From: Secundilactobacillus collinoides DSM 20515 = JCM 1123 | GTDB lineage: Bacteria > Bacillota > Bacilli > Lactobacillales > Lactobacillaceae | Direction: 5' to 3' | Length of the DNA stretch: 44,428 nt | NCBI RefSeq assembly: GCF_001435975.1 | Contig: NZ_AYYR01000019.1 | Coordinates: 1-44,428, forward strand | Shown: piece after piece, positions 27,885 to 37,300 of the stretch | Position numbering within the stretch: position 1 is the first letter of the stretch | Layout: each line of letters opens with the position of its first letter | Notes under the pieces: generated by a model | The model's input: the letters and a program-made list of their open reading frames with translations, nothing else | What the model was told of the DNA's origin: nothing | Databases searched by the model: none | Made by a program: the position numbers and the translations under genes

Positions 27885-27912
27885 GAGGGGTGCCTTTGGG
27901 CGCTCTTTTTTT
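27885..27912 (+). terminator. terminator of the isochorismatase-fold gene
   Basis: A short GC-rich stem (GAG plus TGCC with GGCG plus CTC) with an asymmetric bulge is followed by seven T. Confidence 0.6.
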
Positions 27913-28056
27913 GTGCAGGTTGAGAAGGTTCACATGGTTTCTTTGCTGCGTCTGTTAATGATTCTTTTTTGCATTTCTGATTTAGGCTCTCTAGCCTAAA
28001 CTTGTATCACGGGTCAAACAGGTGATGTTGAGGCTTGGAGGTGCGTTCTTGCAATG

Positions 28057-28184
28057 TTTTTATTTTTCTTTATTTCTATGTTTCTGAATTTCTATGTTTC
28101 TGAATTTTTATGTTTCTGTATTTCTGTATTTCTAAATCTCTATATTTCGTTATTTCTAAATTTCTCTGTTTTTATATTTCCAAA
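28057..28184. repeat. degenerate 8-bp tandem repeat, 16 units
   Basis: Sixteen consecutive octamers in strict register, consensus TTTCTNNN (for example TTTCTATG, TTTCTGAA, TTTCTGTA, TTTCTAAA). The last three positions vary. One frame gives a phenylalanine-rich reading that I do not regard as a gene. The array lies between the isochorismatase-fold gene and palindrome copy J. Confidence 0.85.
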
Positions 28185-28225
28185 TATGCCAAAGGCTCTT
28201 TTTAATTCCTCACTTATGCTATCTA

Positions 28226-28351
28226 GCGTAAACGTGCGCTACGGGGCAAGGAGTTGCACATAAGCGGACTCTGACGAAAATTCCTGGCCCGGGAATTTAT
28301 GTCAGAGTCCGCTTATGCTCCACTCCTTAACCGCCCCTGGTTTTGCACTCT
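28226..28351 (-). repeat. palindromic intergenic element, copy J
   Basis: Same orientation as G/H, from GCGTAAACGTGC to GCACTCT. Inner arms GCATAAGCGGACTCTGAC and its partner (both read from their own 5' end) pair almost perfectly and differ from all other copies. A decayed match to its first 40 bases lies at about 27980-28021. Confidence 0.8.
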
Positions 28352-28610
28352 ACAAAAAAACACACCCCACCGGAAACTGCTAGGATGCATTCTTTGCGGG
28401 CGCTTTAGTAGGTCCGCTTACGGCTGGTGTGTGAGCGTGATTGCAATTTGGTTGTCTGTTTGGAGGAAGGCCTCATTGCAAAAAAGGCGTTTCTATTGTT
28501 TGTGTTGTAGAACGTGATTCACACCGACTATGTTGTAACACATTTCTTATGCAATGACCAAGGTTTAGTTCAACAATTTTAAAAAAAGCTGCAAGTCAGT
28601 ACTCTGCCAG

Positions 28611-29096
28611 TCACAAATTCAGCTGATATAAGCGTGAATCGCGGTCCGGGTACACGTAATTCGCGTGCAGCTGGTCTTTCGTAATCTGAACAAACCCCTG
28701 TTTTTCATAAAAATAATGAGACCGTTCCTCCCCTTCCGGCGTGTCCAGAACGATCCTGTTATAACCGTTTGTTTGTGCAAAGACGATAAACGTCTCATAG
28801 AGTTGCCTGCCTAATCGTTCGGGTTGACCGCGGTACTTTGGGTAAGTGAAGAACTTTTTGAGAACTGCAGTGTGGGCGTCGATGGGGAGCAGTGCAATGG
28901 TGCCCACGACATCATCGTGGTCAAGTGCAACCCAGAATTCACCACCCTTATCTTGATAATAAGCTTTAATTTGAAACAGATCGTCTTGCTCGGCCATTTT
29001 GATGGCAAGATGTGCTTCTTTGTTTTGACAATAATCGATCAGATCAACAATTTGTGCGAGATGGTGCGGGTTTGCTTGGTAGGGTTGAATAAGCAT
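28611..29096 (-). CDS. GNAT family N-acetyltransferase
   Basis: The 161-residue protein has the GNAT fold order: N-terminal helices, a beta-strand with EFWVALDHDDVVGTIALLPI, the acetyl-CoA loop region KYRGQPERLGRQLYE (a degenerate RxxGxG/A motif), and NGYNRIVLDTP with FYEKQGFVQI near the end. The substrate is unknown. The ATG at 29096 has AGGAGG six bases upstream, so longer readings are rejected. It is transcribed divergently from the LysR gene with only 102 bases between starts, suggesting it is the regulator's target. Confidence 0.85.
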   Translation of the reverse strand: MLIQPYQANPHHLAQIVDLIDYCQNKEAHLAIKMAEQDDLFQIKAYYQDKGGEFWVALDHDDVVGTIALLPIDAHTAVLKKFFTYPKYRGQPERLGRQLYETFIVFAQTNGYNRIVLDTPEGEERSHYFYEKQGFVQITKDQLHANYVYPDRDSRLYQLNL

Positions 29097-29122
29097 TAGC
29101 GGCCTCCTGTTTTTTTCTATAG

Positions 29123-29175
29123 TGTACAATCAAATCATCTATTTGTATAATTGATAGTAGAAATACTCACTATCG
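29123..29175 (+). promoter_or_regulatory. promoter and LysR-type operator between GNAT and LysR genes
   Basis: TGTACA (29123-29128) and TATAAT (29146-29151) are 17 bases apart and fit a plus-strand promoter for the LysR gene. GATAGT (29153-29158) and ACTATC (29169-29174) form an inverted repeat with a 10-base spacer at the start of transcription, a plausible LysR autoregulatory site. Confidence 0.55.
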
Positions 29176-29198
29176 AAATTAATGATGGAGGTGTCACG

Positions 29199-30068
29199 AT
29201 GGAAATTCGACAAATGCGCACGTTTAAAACGGTCGCGGAAACGGGCAGTTTTTCGCAAACTGCAACATTGCTGGGGTACACACAGTCGACGGTGTCGGCG
29301 CAAATGAAACAGCTGACTGAGGAAGTCGGCACGGATTTGTACAGCTACCAAAAGCGGCAATTCACGTTGACCGATGCGGGGGCACGCTTGTTACCAGCAA
29401 TCACCACCTTGTTGGTGGATTATGCCCAGGTCAAGACCATTACGGACACGAAACGATTGCGTGGGCACCTAGCCATTGCCGCGCCGGAGTCTCTCACGAC
29501 GCACCTCTTGCCCGGGATGATTACTCGTTTTCGCCAACAGCATCCGGACGTCACCCTGCAGATTTCAAACGCCACTTGTCTGCATAACGAAGACAAACTC
29601 ATGCGCGGAGAGGTCGACATTGCCTTTATGATGTGGCCGATGACCGTCAACAATCATTTGGTCGATTACGACCTTGGTTTGCAGGACATGGTCATGGTCA
29701 ACGGGACAGAGCGACCGTACACATCGTTTTTTCCGGATCATAACGCCACGTTTTTGACCAACGAACCGGAATGCAGTTACCGGACCCAGTTTGAAAATTC
29801 CGCTTGGCAACTTCATCAGCGTAAGTTCCCCACCGTTGAACTGGATAGTATCGCTGCCATTAAAGCAATGGTGGCAAGTGGGCTTGGTTTCAGTTACCTG
29901 CCTCGTGAAACTGTCGAGGCAGAACTGCACAACCAATATCTTTATGAAATCCCTTCTGATGTGACAAACCGCATCCATGCACATTTGCTCTATCGAAAGG
30001 CTGAACAGCAACGAGAACTGATCCAAGCATTCATGCAGGCGGCTGACAACCAATTGCAGAACGCCTAG
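29199..30068 (+). CDS. LysR family transcriptional regulator
   Basis: The 289-residue regulator has an N-terminal winged helix-turn-helix (about 1-60; FSQTATLLGYTQSTVSAQMKQL) and a periplasmic-binding-like effector domain (about 90-285; GHLAIAAPESLTTHLLP, VDIAFMMWP). The ATG at 29199 has GGAGG seven bases upstream. Divergent orientation to the GNAT gene suggests it controls that gene and itself. The effector is unknown. Confidence 0.9.
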   Translation: MEIRQMRTFKTVAETGSFSQTATLLGYTQSTVSAQMKQLTEEVGTDLYSYQKRQFTLTDAGARLLPAITTLLVDYAQVKTITDTKRLRGHLAIAAPESLTTHLLPGMITRFRQQHPDVTLQISNATCLHNEDKLMRGEVDIAFMMWPMTVNNHLVDYDLGLQDMVMVNGTERPYTSFFPDHNATFLTNEPECSYRTQFENSAWQLHQRKFPTVELDSIAAIKAMVASGLGFSYLPRETVEAELHNQYLYEIPSDVTNRIHAHLLYRKAEQQRELIQAFMQAADNQLQNA

Positions 30069-30132
30069 TTTCTCAGGGAATCAACTATCGAAAGCCATAT
30101 CTTTATCACTTGATTAATAATAGAAGAAAAAG

Positions 30133-30172
30133 AAACCGTACGTCAGGTCAATTGACCCGCACGCACGGTTTT
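30133..30172. terminator. bidirectional terminator between LysR gene and rpiA
   Basis: AAACCGT and CGT pair with ACG and ACGGTTT, capped by the palindrome GGTCAATTGACC. A and T runs flank both sides, serving the two convergent genes. Confidence 0.75.
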
Positions 30173-30186
30173 CGTTTATCATTTAA

Positions 30187-30867
30187 TTATTTCGTGATGA
30201 CCTTCGCACCATCCTGCGTCCCTACCACAACCGTCTGGGTCATGTGCAGAAACAGACCATGTTCAACAACACCAGTCATATTGCTCAGTGCATCGGCTAG
30301 CGCGTCAGGATCATTAATATGGTCCATATGCAGATCAACGATGATGTTGCCCTCGTCAGTGTAGAAAGTTTCACCGTCCCTTACCCGAATAACCGGGTTA
30401 TAGCCCAGGTCAGTCAGCCGTTCAACGAGTTGGTGATGGCCGTATGCTAACACTTCGACAGGGAGTGGGAACTTGCCAAGCTGGTCAACCATCTTGGATT
30501 CATCCACGATCCATGCCACCTGCTTCGAGTTCACAGCAACCAGTTTTTCCCAGGTTTGGGCACCACCGCCGCCCTTGATACCGTTTAATTCACGGTCAAT
30601 CTCATCCGCACCGTCAATCGTGATGTCCATCCGATCAACTTCGTCTAAGGACTTGATTGTCATGCCCAAGTTTGCGCCATAGTCCGCAGTCCGTTTTGAC
30701 GTTGGCACGCCGGTAAAGTGCATGCCGTCGTTTTTAATGCGTTCGCCTAGAGCGTCCAGCAGGTAACGGACAGTGGTTCCCGTTCCCAAACCAACGATCA
30801 TGCCGTCTTCAACGAGTTCAGCAGCCTTGTAGCCAGCGATTTTCTTGAGTTCATCTTGCGTCTTAAT
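30187..30867 (-). CDS. rpiA: ribose-5-phosphate isomerase A, apparent ATT start
   Basis: This enzyme interconverts ribose-5-phosphate and ribulose-5-phosphate in pentose metabolism. Motifs are GMIVGLGTGTTVRY (phosphate loop), DGADEIDRELNGIKGGGGA (catalytic Asp/Glu) and KMVDQLGKFPLPVEV. An ATG at 30801 would delete the first 22 residues and has no ribosome binding site. The conserved N-terminus (KTQDELKKIAGYKAAELVEDG) is encoded upstream and begins at ATT (30867-30865), with AGGAGG five bases before it. No ATG, GTG or TTG is in frame further upstream before the promoter. The 226-residue length then equals the family norm. Confidence 0.92.
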   Translation of the reverse strand: MKTQDELKKIAGYKAAELVEDGMIVGLGTGTTVRYLLDALGERIKNDGMHFTGVPTSKRTADYGANLGMTIKSLDEVDRMDITIDGADEIDRELNGIKGGGGAQTWEKLVAVNSKQVAWIVDESKMVDQLGKFPLPVEVLAYGHHQLVERLTDLGYNPVIRVRDGETFYTDEGNIIVDLHMDHINDPDALADALSNMTGVVEHGLFLHMTQTVVVGTQDGAKVITK

Positions 30868-30921
30868 GAAGTCCTCCTCATTAGGTAAACCGTTTTTACT
30901 AAAGTTACCATTTCCATTAAT

Positions 30922-30950
30922 ATAGTATCGATTTATGGCAGTTTTGTCAA
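30922..30950 (-). promoter_or_regulatory. promoter of rpiA
   Basis: TTGACA (30945-30950 on the minus strand) and TACTAT (30922-30927) with a 17-base spacer. The predicted leader is about 50 bases. Confidence 0.7.
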
Positions 30951-31065
30951 GTTGTAAGCGTAACCAATTTCGCTGATATCTTAGGTAAACTTGTTTACTA
31001 GTAACCCAGTAACTATTTTCTTTTTAGGTTGAGAAAATAAAAAAACCATCTGGTATGCTTTGACA

Positions 31066-31162
31066 GGCCCGGGATGACTTAGTTGTCTTGTTGCTGTCGC
31101 GCTCTTAAAGCGGTTTGCAGAGAGTTGCCCCCTTGCGAGTATGCTCTGGGTAAGGCCTTTTT
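31066..31162 (+). ncRNA. candidate small RNA of about 97 nt
   Basis: An independent transcription unit with no reading frame. TTGAGA (31029-31034), a 19-base spacer and an extended -10 box TGGTATGCT (31051-31059) lie upstream. The predicted RNA begins near AGGCCCGGGA and ends with GGCC followed by five T. The end segments pair (GGCC/GGCC or CCC-GGA with UCU-GGG), and internal hairpins such as CGCU/AGCG and CAGAG/CUCUG are possible. It matches no RNA family I can name; SRP RNA and RNase P hallmarks are absent. A short 6S-type or novel RNA remains possible. Confidence 0.45.
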
Positions 31163-31257
31163 AAGTTGTTATTGTACCCTGGGTGATATTCGTTTGACCA
31201 CTGATTTGATATTTTGGATGCCAACATAGTTTTCATTTACCCCTTTTTTTAAAAAAA

Positions 31258-31291
31258 ACACAAAAAACAGGCGTGATGACTCACACCTGTT
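31258..31291 (-). terminator. terminator of the giant adhesin gene
   Basis: AACAGGCGTGA (31266-31276) and TCACACCTGTT (31281-31291) pair with one mismatch, and the minus strand continues with T-rich sequence. Confidence 0.85.
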
Positions 31292-31329
31292 TCCCGTTTA
31301 TCCTACCTGCCGCTCACAGTTTCGAATAA

Positions 31330-34300
31330 TCAATCATGTTTCCGGGTCTTTTTGATGGCCGCTGCTGCAAGCAGTACCCCAAGGAGCAGACCCAGCATGG
31401 TTGCCCAGTTATTAGCGATGAACTCACCAGTTTTCGGCAAGACGCCGCTAGTGCCTGAACCGCCACTTGTTCCTGAACCACTTGACATGGCCGGGTAGCT
31501 GCCACTTGAAGTACCGTCGCTGTCATCCGTCGGTGCGGCTGGTAAGGCCGGAATTTCTTCGTCGTCAGACATGCTTGGGTAATCTTCCTCGTCAGTCACG
31601 GTGTCTAAGCGGTTGTAGTACATAACAACGGCTGCGTTTGGCTGATCTGTTTGCGCGATACCAACGGCATCCGGTCCATCCGTTTCCGCTGCACCGCCGA
31701 TAGTCGTGGTCGTCACGTAGCCATCAGCGCTGTAATCTGCTTCAGAAATTTGGTAGTGTGTGCCATTTGGTACGTTCAAGTTGATTGTTTGCCCGTGTGA
31801 CAGGCTGACCGTTGCCATCCCAGAGCTATCAAAGTTAAGCGTATCCACAGGGTGTGCACCCCAGGCATCTTTCTTGAAGTAGCCCACAGGTCCGGTTACA
31901 GGCAAGCCTGTTGCGTTGTCGGTCAACTGAATCGTGAAGTCAAAGGCCATTTCAGTGTCGGCACCTTCGCCCAACACATTCTTGGTCAGTGACAGCGATG
32001 CAGTTTCCGGTTCAGCGGCCCGGTTATTGGTAAACAGCACTTGACGCGTGGTGGTGTTGCCAATGGTCATCAGGTCGGTGTCAGTTCCAGCAATGATATC
32101 GCCCGTATCCACCTTGTTGGTTGTGGTAAAGTCAGCAATCGGCGTTTCAGAAACCTTCATCTGAGTGCCAGTAGGGATGTTGTTGATGGTTAAACGCTGT
32201 CCAGCATGGAGTTTAACGGTAGCGACACCGTTATTGAACTCGATAGACACCGTACTGGTTTTGCCATCAACTTCTAGAGTTGCGTCCCATTTGCCGTTGA
32301 TTGAGGTGTCTACTTCAGTTGCGGCACGGCCAGCAGCTTCAGTCCCTGAGTCGGTATCAGTATCGGTTCCTGTGTTGTTGTCTGGATCAGTTGATGTGTC
32401 ACCCGTGGCTTCCTTGTATGCCGTGATCATAAATTCGTAGTCACGGTTTTGGTCAGCCTCGGTGTAAGCGCCGGAGAGTTTCTTTTCTACGGAAATCCCA
32501 CCGGTTTCAGGTGCTGGCATTGTGTTGATAAATTTAACGGCTTGTAACGTACCGTTAGTAACGATTTCATTCGTATCAGCACTCATGCCATCCTGAGTCT
32601 TACCGCTATTCAACTGGTACTGAGTAATCATCCCATCTTCTTTAGGATCCTGTTCTGTCACGTTATAGGTGCCAATTGGCAGCCCATCAATTGTGATGTA
32701 CTGATTATCCTTAAGTGTAATGGTCGTTACCCATTCTTCGTCGTCATTTTGTTTGAATTCAATGTTTTCTCGCCCACCAGTTGCTTGACCATTCTCGTAT
32801 TTTTGAAGACTGTATGTCCCCTTCAACGCTAACTTATCAAGCCCCTTGATTTCGAATTCAAACGTTTCAGTGTTCATGTTACCAATAACTTGCTTTTCAA
32901 CCTTCAGACTACCCACATCGTATTTTGAATTTACGAACGTGACTTGCATTGTGTGAGTATCTTCTGGCGTAGTCACTTCACGAACCATACCATCTTGAGA
33001 ATCGTCACCATTAACTTGGGAACTAACTTTGTATCTGCCTGGGTCTTTTTCGTCATCCAACTCAGTAACAGTCAGTTTAGTGCCAACGGGGAGGCCAAGA
33101 ATCGTTTCTTTTTGACCAGCCTTAAGCGTCATAGTTGCCTGTCCTTCTTCATTGAATTTAACTTTATCTCCGCTGGCAGTTTCAAAAGTCTTACCTGCTA
33201 ACGCTTCGTTACCCTCACTATCAATCAAAAACTTGAATTCTTCTTTATTGTTGTCATCGTTTATAACGACCTTTTCAAGGGTGAATTCAGTTTGATTGTT
33301 CGTAAACGTTGCTTGGGTCGTATGGTTCGCTTTAACAATTTCCTCAGTGGTCGTACCAATATCCCTGCCACTATCTGCATCATAACTTGTTACGATGCCG
33401 TCCTGGCCAGTTTCAGTAATTTGGTATTGACCAAGCGGTAACCCATCAATCTTCAATGTTTGACCTGGTTTTAAATCATAGGTCATTTCACCATCAACGA
33501 AATGAACCGTTACCTTCCGATTTTCGACCGTAGCTGCAAAGTCTTCAGTCAGTTCTTCGTTGTCATTCAAAGCGTTAACTGTGAAGGTGAATTCTGCATC
33601 TTTCAATTGATTGGTATCCGTTTTCTTAGTAATTTCAAGGCTACCTTCAGGGTCACGTACATTTTGGTATTGAACAATCTGTTCCTCTTCATCACCAATT
33701 GTCACCGTCGGCCCTTCACTATCCTGTTTTGTGTAGGTACCAGAGTTGCCAATTCGATATTGAGCAAGGAACTTATCTTGTTTACCAGTTTCCGTTACGT
33801 TAATTGGAACTCCCTCTGGTAGTCCCTTGAAACGAGCCATTCCACCATTTTTCAACACAAATTTGTATTCATATTGATCATCATTTTTTGTGAAGGAGAA
33901 TGTCTTATTCGGTAAGCCTTCTACTTCAAACGTCCCGTCTTCAACTAAATGACCTTTATCGGTTACCGTCAGAGTGAATTCAAATTCTTTGTCAGCATCG
34001 CCTGCCTGCATGTTTAAGACATCCTTACTAACAATTAAATCGCCTTCTAACGGTCGGTTAGTAAATTCAACTGATGACGTCAGATCCTTTTCTACAGCTA
34101 TTGGCTCAGCAACAGTCCCAGCATCCGAACTGTGTCTGCCGCCCCCGGATGTCGTCATCCAGCTTGTAGTAATGCCATCTTCTACCTGTTCACTCACTTC
34201 GTATTTTCCGAATGGTACCCCATCAATGGTTACGTACTGACCAGGCTTTAGGTTGAATTCTGCATTTCCGACGCCATCAAAACTAATCGTAATGTCCTTA

Positions 34301-37300
34301 GAATTGGACTCTGTTACTAGTTTTGCGTCCAGTTCTCGGTTAATTACTGCACCGAATGAGTCAATTTTGAACGTAAATGACTTGTTAGTATCAAGATTCC
34401 CAGCAGCCTTTTTGGCCACTTCAAGTTTTCCAGTTGATGACCTGTTTTCATAGAAGGCAGTTTTCAGATCACCATTATTTTTGAGCCTCATATCATTCGT
34501 AACAGTGTCATCTTTCCAAGAATCATTGTCTACTTTGTTTCGAGTCTCCATATCGGCATCAATTGTTGTTTCTTCAACTTTGTAATTACCTAGTGGCAAC
34601 CCGATAATCACTGCATACTGATTATCTGCGAGAGTTAAACTCGAAACCCAATTGTCGTCTTCTTGAACGAATGAAATTTTATCGCTTGAAACTAAATGAT
34701 TGCCAGCCTCATAAATGTTAACAACGTATTCGCCTTCAGGGTGTAATCCGTTTTGTGCCGTCACCTTGAAGTCGAAGCTATCAACATTCAATCTGCCAAT
34801 AACCGTCTTTTTAATTTGAAGGTTACCCGCTGGTTCAGTCGCGTTTAAGAACGTTACCTTCATGTCTTGGTCTTCAACGACCGTCACATCTCGTGAATAA
34901 CCAGTTTGTGGATCTTGTGTTTTACCATCAATTTCCACTGTTGAACTGGTCTCATAACCACCTTCTTTATTTTCAGTGACGTTAATCTCAGAACCATCTG
35001 CCAATCCAGTAATTGTAGCTCTTTGTCTGTGTCGTAACTTAACGGTTTGTGTACCATCGTTTTCAAATACAAATGGCTTAGCGTTTTCTTCGTCACTGTA
35101 TTTGATTGTGGCCTTAAGATTTGCAAGCTTTTTCCCACCATCAAGTTTAAACTCAAACTCTTTCTCATTGTCTACAGTTTCCTCGCTACTAACAATCTTT
35201 TCTAATTCAAGACTGGTTGTAGTTGGCTTGTTAGTGAACGTTGCGGTAGCGTCACTCTTATCAGAAACTGTAATATTATCTGTAACTGCATTTTCACCAG
35301 CTTCTGCCGTCACAGTCGGTGTTTGACCTGTTTGATCTACAACTGTCCAGCTAGCCCGGATTCCTTCAACGCCTTCTTCTGTCACTTTATATTTACCAAG
35401 CGGCAATCCACTAAACTCGACTGTTTCACCAGCTTTCAGCTCAGTTTCATACTTTCCATCAACAAAAGTAATTCCATCAGAAGAGGAATCGCCTGATGCA
35501 TTAGTGAACTTCTTTGTAGCATTCCCGTTGAACTTGCTATCTTCTGATTCAATCGTGAAATTAAATACTTGATTGGTATTTAACCCATTTTCGCCATTCT
35601 TTTTCACCTTTAAGCTACCCGTTGGGTTTGCAATGTTATTGAAATAAATGGCAATGGTATTCTTGCTGAGTGCAAATGGTTCTGTCTTTTTCCCTTTAAA
35701 TCCGCTGTCTGGATTATCAACATAAATTTCAGTGTAATAATCATCCGAATGGCTTGTTTCCTCAACTTCAAAGATCCACTTCTCTTGATCACCATTAGGA
35801 TCACTAGGCACGTACATTGGTAAATCCATAATTGTTACAGTGTCGCCACTTCCAATTTTTAATGTAGCGACACCATTTACAAATTCAACCTTTTCATTTG
35901 AATTTGTTTTATATTCGCCATTAAGCCGATCATCCGTGACCAGATTACCATCATTATCTTCTTGATCAGTTACTGCGCGAATAACAAATTCGAACTGTTG
36001 AGCCGGTAGTCCTTCAGTTAGCTTTTTAATCTGTAAATTGGTTTTTTCTACATTCCAATTCTTAATTACTTGGCTCCCTTTTGGCTTCCCATTCTCATCA
36101 AAAAAAGTATCTCGGTTGAATTCATACGCTTCCATGTCGGTTTTATTATCCGATCCAGCTTGTGTTTCTACTACTCGATAATCAAATGCTGGATCTAATC
36201 TTTCAAAATGGATAAACCCATTTTTATTAGATACTACTTCTGAATAATTAGGAACATCTTCCCAATCTCCGCCATTCCAACTTCTTTGTAATTTAAACTT
36301 CGCGCCTTCAAATGGATTATTTTCATCACTACCATTTAATTTTTCAAACACTGCTGGAAATGTTTCTTCAACATACTCACCCGAAATTTGTGCAGTATTA
36401 GAATTGACATCTTTGTATCCTTTGGCGTCTATCTCAATTTTATTGCCAACTGGCTCCGTAACACCCGGGCCAATTACTGTTTCATATTCAATTATGATTG
36501 GTTGGTTTAATTCTTTCATCGTTATGGTAAACCCATTTATACTCTCTCGTGAAAGCTCATAATCTTCCGGATCAACTGGGTTACCAGTAACAACTTTATT
36601 CATTTTAAACCCGTTCATTTGAGAATCCCAAATTGTCTCGACTTCTGCATAATATAATTTAATAGAGAACACATTAAGCTGTTGAGAACCCGTTAAAGTG
36701 TCTGTAATTGTAACATTTTCAAGATTTTGGCCTTGTGCGTTCAAAACGGCTTGCCAAGAAACGTCATTACCATCTCTTTCTAAAACCTTTTTTGAACCAT
36801 AAAGTTCGGCCTTGTTAAACCCATTATTTGCCCAAACAGTTTCTTCAAAGTCGTTGTAACTAACTGTCGCAGTATTATAAAACTTGTAATCATCAGTTGT
36901 TGAATTTTCACCTAATTGCCAGGCGTCTAAATCAATTTCCGTCTTAAAGACAAGGGCTAATCGCTCATATGTGTTTTCCCCGATGAAGTTAATTTTAATT
37001 TCTTTTTCTCCATCAGTATTAACTGAGCCAAACTCAATTTCATAGTCTTCATCTTGGGTTAAGACATCACCAAGGGTCCAACTTTTACCATCTCCGCTAA
37101 TTTCATAGATTTCGTAGTTGTCAAATTTCTTTGGTAATGAAAGATATTCAATCCCTTCATTACCATATTCGTCAACATTCACGATATCTGAAATCGAAAC
37201 AGAATTTACGTCACCTGGATTACTTCCAAATACAGATTGCCAACGTGTTCCAAATCCCACAGTCCATTCAACAAAACTATCGCCTTCAGGTGTATCTGCC

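Noticed and set aside
28054-28263. Phenylalanine-rich 69-codon frame that looks like a small membrane protein
   Set aside because: It is a translation of the 8-bp tandem repeat and runs into palindrome copy J; no ribosome binding site.
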